The position numbers were made by a program, and so were the translations under genes. Shown in pieces: positions 42,687 to 52,438 of a DNA stretch of 64,000 nucleotides (positions are counted from its first letter, which is position 1; every line of letters begins with the position of its first letter). Under the pieces are notes generated by a model. That model did not search any database and had not been told where the DNA came from. It saw nothing but the letters and a program-made list of their open reading frames with translations. The DNA comes from Nitrococcus mobilis Nb-231 (GTDB lineage Bacteria; Pseudomonadota; Gammaproteobacteria; Nitrococcales; Nitrococcaceae), in contig NZ_CH672427.1 in NCBI RefSeq assembly GCF_000153205.1, forward strand, positions 3,030,596-3,094,595, given 5' to 3'.

Positions 42687-45610
42687 TACGTCTCTCCGGC
42701 CGAGGGTGGAGTTACCGTGGCCTTGGCGCTCGGCGTTCGATGGCTGCGGATCGACTGGTGGGCGAGTGCCAGCAGGATCAACGCCATAGCTCCCACGACA
42801 AGCACGAACACCCCAAGATCGAAGAGCAGAGCGCTGGCGAGTGGCGCTCGACCGATGACGGGTAGTTCGGCATGGGCGGCGTACGAGGTTAAGAAAGGAT
42901 AGGAGAACAGCCATGCGCCGACTCCGGTGCCCGCCGCGAGTAGAAGCCCCATGGCGATCCAGCGCACAGGACGCACGTGCAGGCGCGCCTCCACCCAGCG
43001 GATTCCGCCGGCTATATACAGCAGCAGCAAGCCTACGGTCATCGTGATGCCGGCTATGAAGCCGCCGCCCGGCAAATTGTGCCCGCGGATGAGTAGAAAC
43101 ATGGCCAACACACCGATGAAGGGGAACATAAGCTGCATGATCACCGCTGGGATGGCTAAATAATCGGTCAAGGTGGTGCCGGGTGGCCGCAGTGGGGGGG
43201 CGGCGTCTCGGGCGTTTTGGAGCCGTTGCTGCTCCGGGATATCGATGCTGTCGGATGCGGGACGGAAGCGGCGCAGCAGCGCGTAGACGGCGAGGGCGAC
43301 AATGCCAAGCACGGTGATTTCTCCCAACGTGTCAAAGCCGCGGAAGTCCACCAGGATGACGTTGACGACATTGGTGCCGCCGCCCTCGGTATAGGCGTGC
43401 TCCAAGAAAAAACGCGAGATACTCGACGGTGCGGGGCGGCTCATCACCGCATAGGCCAGCAGCGACAAACCACTGCCGGCGACGAGCGCGAGCGCGAGGT
43501 CGCCAAGGCGGCGCGCGCGTATCCTGAGACGGGCGCCCGAATCGATGCCTTCGATTCGTTTCGGAAGCCAGCGCAGCCCGAGCAGGATCAAAACGGTCGT
43601 AACGATCTCCACCAGCAGCTGCGTCAAAGCGAGATCGGGCGCGGACAGCCAGACGAACGTAATACTGGTGACCAGGCCCGCCCCACCGACCAGGATCAAA
43701 GCGGCCAAGCGGTGATATTTGGCCAGACAGGCGGCGCCGACGGCGCAAGTGGCGCCGACCGTCCAGAGCAACGCAAAAGCAGGGTCGAGTGCCGGCGAGG
43801 CGGTGTGGTCGACGGCGAGTTCGCGCCCGTAGAGCGACCATAGCGCCGCAATGAGTGCCGTGCCCACCAGCAAGCGCAGTTGGACTTGCAAGTGGCGAGT
43901 GCCGAGGAGATTTTTCAGTGCCCCGGCCCACCGCCACGACACCGTAACCAGTACACGCTCGAAGATGTGCTGGCTTTTTAGGTGGCGCCACAAGGGGGGG
44001 CCTTCGACGCCGCCTAGCAGGTGTTCCCGCAGCAGCCGATAGATCAAGGCACCGCCCAGCAATGCGGCGACGCTCATCAACAGCGGCAGAGTAAACCCAT
44101 GCCACACCGCAAGGTTGTATTGCGGCAGGGCGGGGCCGAGCACGGCGTAGGCCGCCGTCTCCAGGACCGGCCCCACCGTGAGTTCCGGAATAATCCCGAC
44201 CACGAGGCAGGCCACCACGAGCAATTCCACCGGGAAGCGCATCCAACGTGGCGGTTCGTGCGGTACGCGTGGTAACGCCACGGCGGGCGGGCCGAAAAAT
44301 GTCTCGTGAATGAAGCGCAGCGAATAGGCGACACTGAACATGCCGGCCAGCGTGGCGACAAGCGGCAGCGTCTGATCCACTAGCGAACCATCATGGGCTG
44401 CGATGGTTTCGGCGAAGAACATTTCCTTGGAGAGAAATCCGTTCAGCAGCGGTACGCCGGCCATTGCGGCCGCAGCGACCATGGCTAACGTCGCGGTGAT
44501 GGGCATGAAGCGATACAACCCGCTCAGGCGGCGAATATCGCGCGTGCCGGTCTCGTGATCGATGATACCCGCGCCCATGAACAGGGAAGCCTTGAAAGTC
44601 GCATGATTTATAATGTGAAAAATTCCCGCTACCGCCGCGAGTGGTGTGTTCAGACCGAGCAGCAGCGTGATCAAACCCAAATGGCTGATCGTCGAGTATG
44701 CCAGCAAACCCTTGAGATCCTGTTGGAAGATCGCGAGATAGGCGCCCAATACGAAGGTTACCAGGCCGGACATTCCCACGATCCAAAGCCAAGCATCGGT
44801 GCCGGCTAGGGCCGGCCACAGGCGTGCCAGCAAGAATACCCCGGCTTTCACCAGGGTGGCCGAGTGCAAATAGGCCGAAACCGGGGTTGGGGCCACCATG
44901 GCCTGCGGCAGCCAGAAGTGAAATGGAAACTGTGCGCTCTTGGTCAGCGCCCCGAGTAGGATGAGGATCAGCGCCGGCAGATAGAGGGCATGCGAGCGGA
45001 TCAGCTCACCTGCGGCCAGCACCTCATCGAGATCGTAGCTGCCGACCACGTGTCCGAGGATCAGCATTCCGGCGAGCAGGCACAGCCCGCCGGTCGCGGT
45101 GACGGTCAGCGCCATGCGGGCGCCGTCGCGGGCGCCGGCCCTGTGATGCCAGTAACCGATCAGCAGGAACGAGAAAAGACCGGTCAGCTCCCAGAAGAAC
45201 ACCAGCTGGATCAGGTTGCCGGCGAGCACGACGCCCAGCATGGCGCCCATGAACGCCAGGAAGAACGAGAAAAAACGCGGCACCGGGTCTTGCGGTGACA
45301 TGTAGTAACGCGCATAGAGCACGACTAAAAGCCCGATCCCCGTGACCAGCATCGCGAACAACCAGGCAAAGCCGTCCATGCGCAGGATAAAATTCAGCCC
45401 GAGCGTGGGAAGCCACTGCGCCTCGTAACGCATGACCCCGCCGGCAGTTACACTCCAATAGCAAGCCGTCGTCAGGATTAGGGCGGATAGCGCGATCAAA
45501 CCCGAGAGCCAGGCTTCGATATTGCGGGCGTTGGCGGGTAAGAATGCAGCGACTAAGCTGCCCGCGAATGGGAGAATAGTTAGGCTGATGAGCAGTGTAG
45601 CGTTCGACAT
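42686..45610 (-). CDS. mnhAB: Na+/H+ antiporter subunits A and B fused (Mrp)
   Basis: This is the 974-residue first gene of the operon. The N-terminal about 500 residues are the NuoL-like MnhA channel (PVPRFFSFFLAFMGAMLGVVLAGN, SATLVKAGVFLLARL, HATFKASLFMGAG). They are followed by the MnhA C-terminal extension and, from about residue 800, the MnhB domain (AVIMQLMFPFIGVLAMFLLIRGHNLPGGGF). The A-B fusion is common in proteobacterial group 1 Mrp systems. The complete order is mnhAB-C-D-E-F-G, all overlapping by 1-4 bases. The antiporter exports Na+ in exchange for protons. Confidence 0.93.
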   Translation of the reverse strand: MSNATLLISLTILPFAGSLVAAFLPANARNIEAWLSGLIALSALILTTACYWSVTAGGVMRYEAQWLPTLGLNFILRMDGFAWLFAMLVTGIGLLVVLYARYYMSPQDPVPRFFSFFLAFMGAMLGVVLAGNLIQLVFFWELTGLFSFLLIGYWHHRAGARDGARMALTVTATGGLCLLAGMLILGHVVGSYDLDEVLAAGELIRSHALYLPALILILLGALTKSAQFPFHFWLPQAMVAPTPVSAYLHSATLVKAGVFLLARLWPALAGTDAWLWIVGMSGLVTFVLGAYLAIFQQDLKGLLAYSTISHLGLITLLLGLNTPLAAVAGIFHIINHATFKASLFMGAGIIDHETGTRDIRRLSGLYRFMPITATLAMVAAAAMAGVPLLNGFLSKEMFFAETIAAHDGSLVDQTLPLVATLAGMFSVAYSLRFIHETFFGPPAVALPRVPHEPPRWMRFPVELLVVACLVVGIIPELTVGPVLETAAYAVLGPALPQYNLAVWHGFTLPLLMSVAALLGGALIYRLLREHLLGGVEGPPLWRHLKSQHIFERVLVTVSWRWAGALKNLLGTRHLQVQLRLLVGTALIAALWSLYGRELAVDHTASPALDPAFALLWTVGATCAVGAACLAKYHRLAALILVGGAGLVTSITFVWLSAPDLALTQLLVEIVTTVLILLGLRWLPKRIEGIDSGARLRIRARRLGDLALALVAGSGLSLLAYAVMSRPAPSSISRFFLEHAYTEGGGTNVVNVILVDFRGFDTLGEITVLGIVALAVYALLRRFRPASDSIDIPEQQRLQNARDAAPPLRPPGTTLTDYLAIPAVIMQLMFPFIGVLAMFLLIRGHNLPGGGFIAGITMTVGLLLLYIAGGIRWVEARLHVRPVRWIAMGLLLAAGTGVGAWLFSYPFLTSYAAHAELPVIGRAPLASALLFDLGVFVLVVGAMALILLALAHQSIRSHRTPSAKATVTPPSAGET

Positions 45611-45943
45611 TATTCTCGGTTAGTCCGCCCCTGTTCGCGTTTGAGCCGTTCCTATCCGGTCGTGCCCAGTCCTGCGCCCCGCGGCTTTCTGTGCTCTCTC
45701 TTCGGTTGACCTCATTGGTATCCTCCATGCTGTGCCGGTTTGCCTGGGACCACAGATTATCTTGCCGGCACTATCACATGCCCTCGAGAACAAGCCGCTG
45801 CGACCTACTCCTACCTTCAGTGATGCGGTGGTAGTAACGGTGCCTACACTCCTGCCGACCACCGCAATGTACATTGGACGGTATGATTTATGGTTAAAAA
45901 AATTACCATTTTGGTAAAATTTATTCTTCCATAAAATAACCCG
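45611..45943. other. Divergent intergenic region between mnhAB and the toxin locus
   Basis: No coding sequence is supported. The right 80 bases are strongly AT-rich and probably hold the toxin-antitoxin promoter. The left part should hold the Mrp operon promoter, although no clear -35/-10 pair can be assigned with confidence. Confidence 0.45.
45903..45917. promoter_or_regulatory. Palindrome upstream of the HigB-like locus, probable operator
   Basis: TTACCA-TTT-TGGTAA is a perfect inverted repeat 27 bases before the toxin ATG in an AT-rich promoter-like stretch. A further ATGGT...ACCAT pair overlaps it. The HTH of the downstream antitoxin would be the natural ligand (inference). Confidence 0.5.
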
Positions 45944-46247
45944 ATGGACATTACCTTAAAGGACAATAAACTGCGTGAGCTATGCGAGAAGGAGGCGGCC
46001 GTAAGCTGCCAGCTCAATGCAGTGCACGCCTGTAAGCAGCGCCCGCGGCGGGTTGATTTAAGGGCGGCCGCACCCACTGAAGGGAACGCACGCGGGGCAA
46101 TATGCCGTCGATCTTCAGGGCGGTTGTAGACTGGTGTTTGAGCCCAATCATCAGCTTATCCCTGAGAGAGCGGATGGGGGCATCGATTGGTCCGACGTCA
46201 GCGAAGTTCGTATCGTCTATATCGGAGACTACCATGACCAGTTGTGA
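45944..46247 (+). pseudogene. higB: HigB/RelE-type toxin, frameshifted
   Basis: The ATG at 45944 reads MDITLKDNKLRELCEKEAAV and continues to VDLRAAAP. A small deletion near 46080 changes frame, and the second frame continues GTHAGQYAVDLQGGCRLVFEPNHQLIPERAD to VRIVYIGDYHDQL-stop, the conserved C-terminal half of HigB/killer-type RelE toxins. The stop at 46247 lies 14 bases inside the antitoxin gene, the normal coupled layout. The toxin is therefore probably inactive while its partner is intact. Confidence 0.8.
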
Positions 46248-47352
46248 AGCGATGTTCACTGCGAACTGGGTGTCTCCTCCAGGCGAGACCATTGCCGATC
46301 TGTTGGAAGAGAAGGATTGGTCTCAGGCGGAGCTGGCGAAGCGCTTGGGCTATACCGCAAAGCATGTCAGTCAGCTGATCAACGGCAAGGTGCCGCTCAC
46401 CGATGATACAGCGTTGCGTCTAGAGCGGGTCCTCGGAGGTGGTGTATCGTTCTGGATGAGTAGAGAGGCGCAATACCAGGAGCAGTTGGCGCGTCTTGCG
46501 GCCAGGGAGCGCCTTGGCCGTTGGACCGGTTGGCTCGATGAGTTGCCCACGCGGGAGCTGATGAAGGCCGGCGCCATCTCGAAGCGTCGCCTGGATGCCA
46601 AAAATAAGCCGGCTGTGATTGAAGAGCTATTGCGGTTCTTCGGTGTCGCCTCACCGGACGAGTGGCTTAGTCATTACGTTGGCATGCAGATCGCTTATCG
46701 ACGGACACGTGAGGAACAAAGCGATACGGGCGCTATATCGGCCTGGCTGCGGCTTGGTGAAATCGAAGCGGAGCATCTAGCGGCCTCCAAGTACGACAAG
46801 GCGCGGTTCGTCGCCACGCTGCGAAAGATCCGTGCGCTGACGGTCTTGCCCCCCGAAGTATTCGAGCCACAACTGCGGGCGCTATGCCGGGCCGCGGGTG
46901 TAACCTTCGTGCTGGTTCCGGCGCTACCCAGAGCGCATGTCAGTGGCGTCGCCCGCTGGCTGAATAGTCATCGGCCGCTGATTCAGTTGTCTTTGTACGG
47001 CAAGAGTAATGACCGATTCTGGTTCACGTTCTTTCATGAGGCTGCCCATATTCTCCTGCATGGCAAGGAGGCCGTTTTCTTGGACGAGCTCGTTGGCGAC
47101 CGGCTCGAATCAGTTCAGGAGAGAGAGGCGGATGAATGGGCTCAGGACGCACTTATCCCACGTGAATATATAAATGAATTGCCCTTCTTGCGTTCCAAAG
47201 GTGCGGTTCGCGCATTCGCTGACCGCATTGGCGTTCACCCTGGTATCGTGGTCGGGCGATTGCAGCATGATGCAGTAATCCCGCGCTCCTGGATGAACGA
47301 TCTCAAGGATTGTGTCCAGTTGCAAAGTCCTGCCGTTGCCGAATCCGGCTGA
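46234..47352 (+). CDS. HigA-like HTH antitoxin fused to an ImmA/IrrE-type metallopeptidase
   Basis: The 372-residue product starts at ATG 46234 inside the toxin 3' end. The N-terminal XRE-type helix-turn-helix (ETIADLLEEKDWSQAELAKRLGYTAKHVSQLING) is of the HigA class. The C-terminal half is an ImmA/IrrE peptidase domain with the zinc motif HEAAH at 268-272 in FTFFHEAAHILLHG and a downstream E-R-EADEWAQDALIP metal-ligand segment. ImmA proteins cleave partner repressors in response to signals. With its toxin broken, this regulator may be retained for its protease or repressor function, possibly acting on the downstream yhaO/yhaN genes, which start 70 bases after it (inference). Confidence 0.88.
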   Translation: MTSCEAMFTANWVSPPGETIADLLEEKDWSQAELAKRLGYTAKHVSQLINGKVPLTDDTALRLERVLGGGVSFWMSREAQYQEQLARLAARERLGRWTGWLDELPTRELMKAGAISKRRLDAKNKPAVIEELLRFFGVASPDEWLSHYVGMQIAYRRTREEQSDTGAISAWLRLGEIEAEHLAASKYDKARFVATLRKIRALTVLPPEVFEPQLRALCRAAGVTFVLVPALPRAHVSGVARWLNSHRPLIQLSLYGKSNDRFWFTFFHEAAHILLHGKEAVFLDELVGDRLESVQEREADEWAQDALIPREYINELPFLRSKGAVRAFADRIGVHPGIVVGRLQHDAVIPRSWMNDLKDCVQLQSPAVAESG

Positions 47353-47421
47353 TGCACTACACCAAAAGATCAATATCCACCGGGCCATTACGGGAACACA
47401 AGGCTGCCAACTGGAGGGGGC

Positions 47422-48699
47422 GTGTCATCATTTCGATTCATTCACACGGCGGATATTCACCTCGACAGTCCGCTTAAGGGGCTTTCACGGCATGAGGGCT
47501 CTGCCGTGGAGCAGATTCGGTCGGCGACCCGAGTGGCCTTCGACAATCTGATTTCACAGGCTATCGAGGAGGAAGTCAGTTTTGTCATCATCGCCGGTGA
47601 TCTCTATGACGGCGACTGGCGGGACTTTCAGACCGGCCTCTTTTTCTCCCACCAAATGGGGCGGCTCGGAAAAGTCGGCATTGAGGTTTTCCTTCTCTAC
47701 GGAAACCACGATGCCGAAAGCCAGATCACAAAGCGACTTTCGTTACCGGAGAACGTGAAGGTCTTTCCGTCGCGAAATCCCGGGACATTCGCGCTCGACG
47801 AGCTATCCGTGGTTCTGCACGGGCAAAGCTTCCGCCAACGCGACGTGACCGAAAACCTAGTTCCCCAGTATCCGGACCCGGTTGAGGGCATGTTCAATAT
47901 CGGGGTCCTGCACACGGCGCTCGGCGGTCTGGGCGGTCATGAGAACTATGCCCCGTGCAGCCTCGATGACCTGGTTGCTAAAGGATACGATTACTGGGCT
48001 CTCGGACATGTCCACAACGGCCAGATTCTCCATGAGCATCCGCATGTCGTTTTCCCCGGCAATATCCAAGGGCGCCATATCCGTGAGACCGGTCCTAAAG
48101 GCGCGCAGCTTGTTACAGTAGAGGATCGGCAGATTGCCGAGTTTACATCCCTGTTCCCGGATGTCGCTCGCTGGGCACGCCTGCCCGTTTCCGTCGAGAA
48201 GTGCGCTCGCACCGCCGACGTGATTGATCGCGTGCGTCAGGCGATTGAAGAGGCCGTTTCGTCCGAGGCCGATGGGCGGCTCCTGGCGTGCCGTATAGAG
48301 CTGAGAGGGCAAACCAGCCTTCATGCAGAACTGCTGGTCTCAATGGACCATCTCCTGGCGGAGGCGCGCTCGGCGGCTTTAAGTATCGGCGCCGACGCGG
48401 CCTGGATCGAAAAACTCGTTGTTGCGACGGAACCGGCGCTCGATCACAAGGCGGCCGCCGGCCGGCAGGACGCACTCGGAGAGCTGCAGCGCATGATCGG
48501 TGAGGCCGGTTCCGATGAAGGCCTCGTCGGCAAGCTCGAAGCGGATATTGCAGAGATGGTTCGCAAACTGCCGCTCGATCTTCGCAAGGACGTGGAAGAC
48601 CCGGTCCTGCGATCCGCTATGGAGGGCGACTATGCGGCCCTCATCGCTCATGTCGCGGATTACCTGAACGGACGGCTGATAGCGGGGGAGCGTAGCTGA
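47422..48699 (+). CDS. yhaO: YhaO-type DNA exonuclease-like metallophosphoesterase (Mre11/SbcD relative)
   Basis: This 425-residue protein has the Mre11-type phosphoesterase core: FIHTADIHLDSPL (D and H ligands), IIAGDLYDGD, LLYGNHDAES, VLHTALGG and YWALGHVHNGQIL. All five metal-binding motifs are present, so nuclease activity is plausible. The C-terminal about 170 residues are helical and specific to the YhaO group. Its stop overlaps the start of yhaN by one base (TGATG), as expected for a subunit pair that forms a Mre11-Rad50-like complex. Confidence 0.9.
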   Translation: MSSFRFIHTADIHLDSPLKGLSRHEGSAVEQIRSATRVAFDNLISQAIEEEVSFVIIAGDLYDGDWRDFQTGLFFSHQMGRLGKVGIEVFLLYGNHDAESQITKRLSLPENVKVFPSRNPGTFALDELSVVLHGQSFRQRDVTENLVPQYPDPVEGMFNIGVLHTALGGLGGHENYAPCSLDDLVAKGYDYWALGHVHNGQILHEHPHVVFPGNIQGRHIRETGPKGAQLVTVEDRQIAEFTSLFPDVARWARLPVSVEKCARTADVIDRVRQAIEEAVSSEADGRLLACRIELRGQTSLHAELLVSMDHLLAEARSAALSIGADAAWIEKLVVATEPALDHKAAAGRQDALGELQRMIGEAGSDEGLVGKLEADIAEMVRKLPLDLRKDVEDPVLRSAMEGDYAALIAHVADYLNGRLIAGERS

Positions 48700-51600
48700 T
48701 GCGTATCGAAAGACTCGATCTTCTTCGCTATGGCCGGTTCACTGATACGTCTCTCGTTTTCCCGGAAGGGCAATCCGACGTTCACATTGTGTTTGGACCG
48801 AACGAAGCCGGCAAATCCACATCTCTTGCCGCCTTTGAGGATCTCCTGTTCGGCGTGCCGCACAATTCGCCGTACAATTTCATTCATGATTACGCGAGCA
48901 TGCGCGTCGGCGGCGTGCTCCAACACGGCCAAGCCTCACTGGAGGTGCGCCGCCGCAAGGGCAACAAGGATACGCTACTCGGTCCTGATGAACTGCCGCT
49001 CCCTGCAGGCGAAAGCGCGTTGGCTGCATTTCTTGGCGGCGCCGACCAAACCTTCTTCACCCGCATGTTCAGTCTTAATCATGAGCGGCTGGCGAGGGGC
49101 GGCCGCGAAATCCTGGAAGCCAAGGATGAAGTTGGACAGACGCTGTTCTCGGCCGGTTCCGGGGTTGCCGGTCTGCACGATCAGATCGCCGCGCTTGTGA
49201 AAGAGGCTGGCGCCCTCTGGGGACCGCGGCGGGCTGGCCACCGGAAATACTACCAGGCGCTCGATGCTTTGGATGAAGCTGACAAAGAACTGCGCGCGCA
49301 CACGATTACAGCAAACAAATGGTACGAGGCGAAGCAGGCTCTCGACGCGGCAAAGGACGCCTACGCCGAACTGGAGAAGGATATCGAATCCCGAAGCGCG
49401 GAGCAGCGAAAACTGAATCGCATCCGCCGGGTCTATCGCCTCGTGCACAAGCTATCGGTGTTTGAGGAAGAGAGTGCCAGTCTTGGTGATGTGAAATTGC
49501 TGCCCGAAGATGCGGGCATGCGACTAGAGACGGCGATGCGGGGTGAGGCGAATGCGCGGTCGAGGATCGAGGAGCTCACGGGCCATCTCGAGCTTGCAAA
49601 GACCGAACGTGCGGATCTTGTTTGTGACGAGGCCTTTCTTCGACGCACCGAGGATATCGAGCAGCTTCACAAACAACGCATTGAGGTCCAGAAGGAGAAA
49701 GTCGATCTTCCCAAGCGTCGCGCGGAGCTCGAAGTGGCTGAGACACGGCTGCGCACCCTCGCGGAGGAGCTAGGATGGTATGCCGACGACATCGACACCG
49801 TCCTGTCCCGACTCCCCCAGCGGGCCAAGGTTGGCGCCGCTCGCACGCTTCTCACCAGCCGTGGCGAATGGGTATCGGCCGTCGATTCCGCCAACACCGC
49901 CCTGGATGAGGCAAATGCCGAGCTCCGTGAGCTGAAACGAGATCTGGAAGACTCGCAGAGCGCACTCGACGTGACGATGCTCGCCGCCGCTATTCGCGCG
50001 GCTCGCGAACTCGGTGACATCGGCAGTCGGATTAGAGCCGCGGAAATGGAGGTTGAGGACAACCAAGCAGCGGCCGAAAGAGCTTTGAAGCCGCTCCGTC
50101 CACAGGTCGCCGGCGAACAGGCGCTCGCTGAAATGCCGGTGCCGCCCCGCCGTGTTGTGCAGGAGCACCGCGACGCCGTTCATAGCCTCGACAAGGAGGT
50201 GCGCTCCTGTAACGAGCGGGTCCGCATCGCGGAAAAGGATATCGTCCAGTGGCGGCAAGCTCATGACGAAATGGCGCGCGATGAGGACGTGGTTCCATCG
50301 GAAAAGCTCGCACAAGAGCGCGAAAGACGCGAGTTGGGATGGACACTGGTGCGCAGACACTACATCGAGGGTAATACGGTCTCCGAAGAGGAAATTACCG
50401 CTTTCAGCGAGAACGCGCAGGCTCTCCCCGAAACTTATGAAAATGCCGTGGCGGCGGCCGATCATCTGGCGGATCAGCGCTTCGAAAATGCTCAAGCGGC
50501 CGGCAAGATGGCGGCGATCGCGCGGCAGATTGAAGTGCAGCAGGGATTGCTGAACACGTTGCACGAGGAGAAGGAGGAGCTCGAAACTAAAAAATGCCAC
50601 TTCGATTCAGAGTGGGCGGAACTCTGGAGTGAGGCGCCCCTCGAGCCGCTTGCGCCCGATTTCATGCTGTCATGGCTCGATGCGCGCAACGAAGTGTTCG
50701 AAATTATCGGGCGCCGAGAGCGCGCACACAGCCAGGTCGCGGCGTTACAGAAAGAAGAGGCGGATACCCGGGCGCCAATACTCGACGAGCTGGCGGCCCT
50801 CGGTGCAGACACCGAGGGCCTGAAGGATCAGCCCCTGCGGATGCTCCTAGAGGCTGCGGCAGCAGTGCAACAGCTTCACGAGAAAAAGGCAGAAAGCAGG
50901 ACGGCCCTGGAAGCCAGACTAAGGAAGCTTGAGGCTGACCAAGACCGTAAAACGGCCGCCCTTGAAAAGGCTGAAGCGGCTTGGCGCAAATGGGAAGACG
51001 AATGGAAAGAGGCGTGCAAGGCGCTTGATCTCGCCGCCACCGCTGCTCCCGGCGCAGTCGCCGATCAGCTTGAAACCATTGAGGAAATGCGCAGCCTTGC
51101 GAAGGATATCGCTCAGTTGCGCCATGAACACATTGGCAAAATTGAGCGGGATATCGAGAGTTTCGCCGCCGCAGTTGAAAGCCTACTAAGCGCTGTGGCG
51201 ACGGATCTCGCCGCCAGCGAGCCGAACGCGGCAGTCGTTGCCCTGGAAAGCCGGCTTGATGATACGCGCCGGATACGTGATCAGCAGGTGGAAAAAAACA
51301 AAGCCATCGCCTCTCTTGAAAAGCGCATCGAGGAATGGGAGATGACTGCGCGCGAAGCCCGCGATACGCTGCGCGAGCTCCAGAATATCAGTGGGGTGGA
51401 GGACATCGATCAACTCAAAGATGCGATCGTCAAATCCCGAAGGAAACGGGAACTCGGCGCTGCACAGGCAGAACTTCGAAAAACCCTGACCAAGGAAGGT
51501 GACGATCTCCCATTGCCGGATCTAAATGCTGAGTGCGAAGGGGTTGATCTCGACGAAATCGCGGCCAGAGAGCAGACGCTTCAGACGGAACTGGATGATC

Positions 51601-52244
51601 TTCGTCGTCGGCTGACCAAGGCAACCGAGGAACGCGCCAATGCCCGGCAGGCATTCGAAGCGATTGGTGGCGACCACCGCGCCGCACATGCTGCCGCAGC
51701 AAGACAGGAAGCCTTGGCGAGCATGCGCGATTGTGCCGAGAAATTTGTTCGGGTCCGCACGGCGGCCACACTTCTCCAATGGGCCATCGACCGTTACCGG
51801 AGAGAAAAGCAAGCCCCGCTTCTCAAGCGAGCCGGTCAAATGTTTGCGATGCTGACGTCGAATTCCTTCAGCGATCTGAGGGTCGAGTATGATGAGCAGG
51901 ACCGTGCGCATCTTGCCGGTATCCGGCCTGATGACACGACGGTGAGCGTCGATGGCATGAGCGATGGAACTGCCGACCAGCTCTACCTTGCCCTACGTCT
52001 GGCGTCGATCGACGAGTATCTGAGCCGTGCGCACCCATTGCCGTTCGTGGCCGACGACCTCTTTATCAATTTCGACGACACGAGAGCGGCGGCAGGCTTT
52101 GAGGTGCTCGCCGAGCTTGGATGCAAGACACAGGTCCTCTTTTTTACTCACCATCGGCATTTAGTCGACGTAGCCCGATCAATCCTGGGGCAATCGATCA
52201 ATGTCGTTACTCTGGGTGAGGATAAGGTGGCTACGGCGGTGTAA
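48699..52244 (+). CDS. yhaN: YhaN-type AAA/SMC-like ATPase (Rad50/SbcC relative)
   Basis: This 1181-residue protein has a split ABC ATPase: Walker A FGPNEAGKSTSLAAFEDLLFG near residue 30, a long coiled-coil middle (about 180-1000, rich in E/K/A heptads), and the C-terminal signature SDGTADQLYLALRLASI, Walker B FVADDLFINFDD and FFTHHRHLV. The layout matches YhaN, partner of YhaO. The complex would act on DNA ends. A HigA-ImmA regulator upstream and a broken toxin suggest that the block may be part of a defence or stress locus (inference). Confidence 0.9.
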   Translation: MRIERLDLLRYGRFTDTSLVFPEGQSDVHIVFGPNEAGKSTSLAAFEDLLFGVPHNSPYNFIHDYASMRVGGVLQHGQASLEVRRRKGNKDTLLGPDELPLPAGESALAAFLGGADQTFFTRMFSLNHERLARGGREILEAKDEVGQTLFSAGSGVAGLHDQIAALVKEAGALWGPRRAGHRKYYQALDALDEADKELRAHTITANKWYEAKQALDAAKDAYAELEKDIESRSAEQRKLNRIRRVYRLVHKLSVFEEESASLGDVKLLPEDAGMRLETAMRGEANARSRIEELTGHLELAKTERADLVCDEAFLRRTEDIEQLHKQRIEVQKEKVDLPKRRAELEVAETRLRTLAEELGWYADDIDTVLSRLPQRAKVGAARTLLTSRGEWVSAVDSANTALDEANAELRELKRDLEDSQSALDVTMLAAAIRAARELGDIGSRIRAAEMEVEDNQAAAERALKPLRPQVAGEQALAEMPVPPRRVVQEHRDAVHSLDKEVRSCNERVRIAEKDIVQWRQAHDEMARDEDVVPSEKLAQERERRELGWTLVRRHYIEGNTVSEEEITAFSENAQALPETYENAVAAADHLADQRFENAQAAGKMAAIARQIEVQQGLLNTLHEEKEELETKKCHFDSEWAELWSEAPLEPLAPDFMLSWLDARNEVFEIIGRRERAHSQVAALQKEEADTRAPILDELAALGADTEGLKDQPLRMLLEAAAAVQQLHEKKAESRTALEARLRKLEADQDRKTAALEKAEAAWRKWEDEWKEACKALDLAATAAPGAVADQLETIEEMRSLAKDIAQLRHEHIGKIERDIESFAAAVESLLSAVATDLAASEPNAAVVALESRLDDTRRIRDQQVEKNKAIASLEKRIEEWEMTAREARDTLRELQNISGVEDIDQLKDAIVKSRRKRELGAAQAELRKTLTKEGDDLPLPDLNAECEGVDLDEIAAREQTLQTELDDLRRRLTKATEERANARQAFEAIGGDHRAAHAAAARQEALASMRDCAEKFVRVRTAATLLQWAIDRYRREKQAPLLKRAGQMFAMLTSNSFSDLRVEYDEQDRAHLAGIRPDDTTVSVDGMSDGTADQLYLALRLASIDEYLSRAHPLPFVADDLFINFDDTRAAAGFEVLAELGCKTQVLFFTHHRHLVDVARSILGQSINVVTLGEDKVATAV

Positions 52245-52256
52245 TTTGGGGAGGCG

Positions 52257-52415
52257 ATGCAAGCGGCTGAGCGCGAGGTGCTGGAATTCATGTCGGGCCG
52301 CTTCGATTGGGACGACGCCAGGCTGGTGGGCGAACTGGAGCTTGTGCAAACCAGGGGTTGCACAGCGCATAGGCCTGCAGCAATAGGCAGTCGCAACCGC
52401 CAGACTTACCCGTAG
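52257..52415 (+). other. Possible small gene or gene stump after yhaN
   Basis: A 52-codon frame (MQAAEREVLEFMSGRFDWDD...) has a good ribosome site (GGGGAGG, 3 bases upstream) and starts 13 bases after the yhaN stop. The first 35 residues look like real protein. The last 17 are Arg/Pro-rich and resemble read-through, so it may be the start of a deleted gene. No family recognised. Confidence 0.3.
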
Positions 52416-52438
52416 TTTGGATTTTTATTGTCTATAAG

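Noticed and set aside
45944-46129. 61-codon frame as a standalone small protein
   Set aside because: It is the front half of a frameshifted HigB-like toxin whose rear half is clear in the next frame up to 46247.
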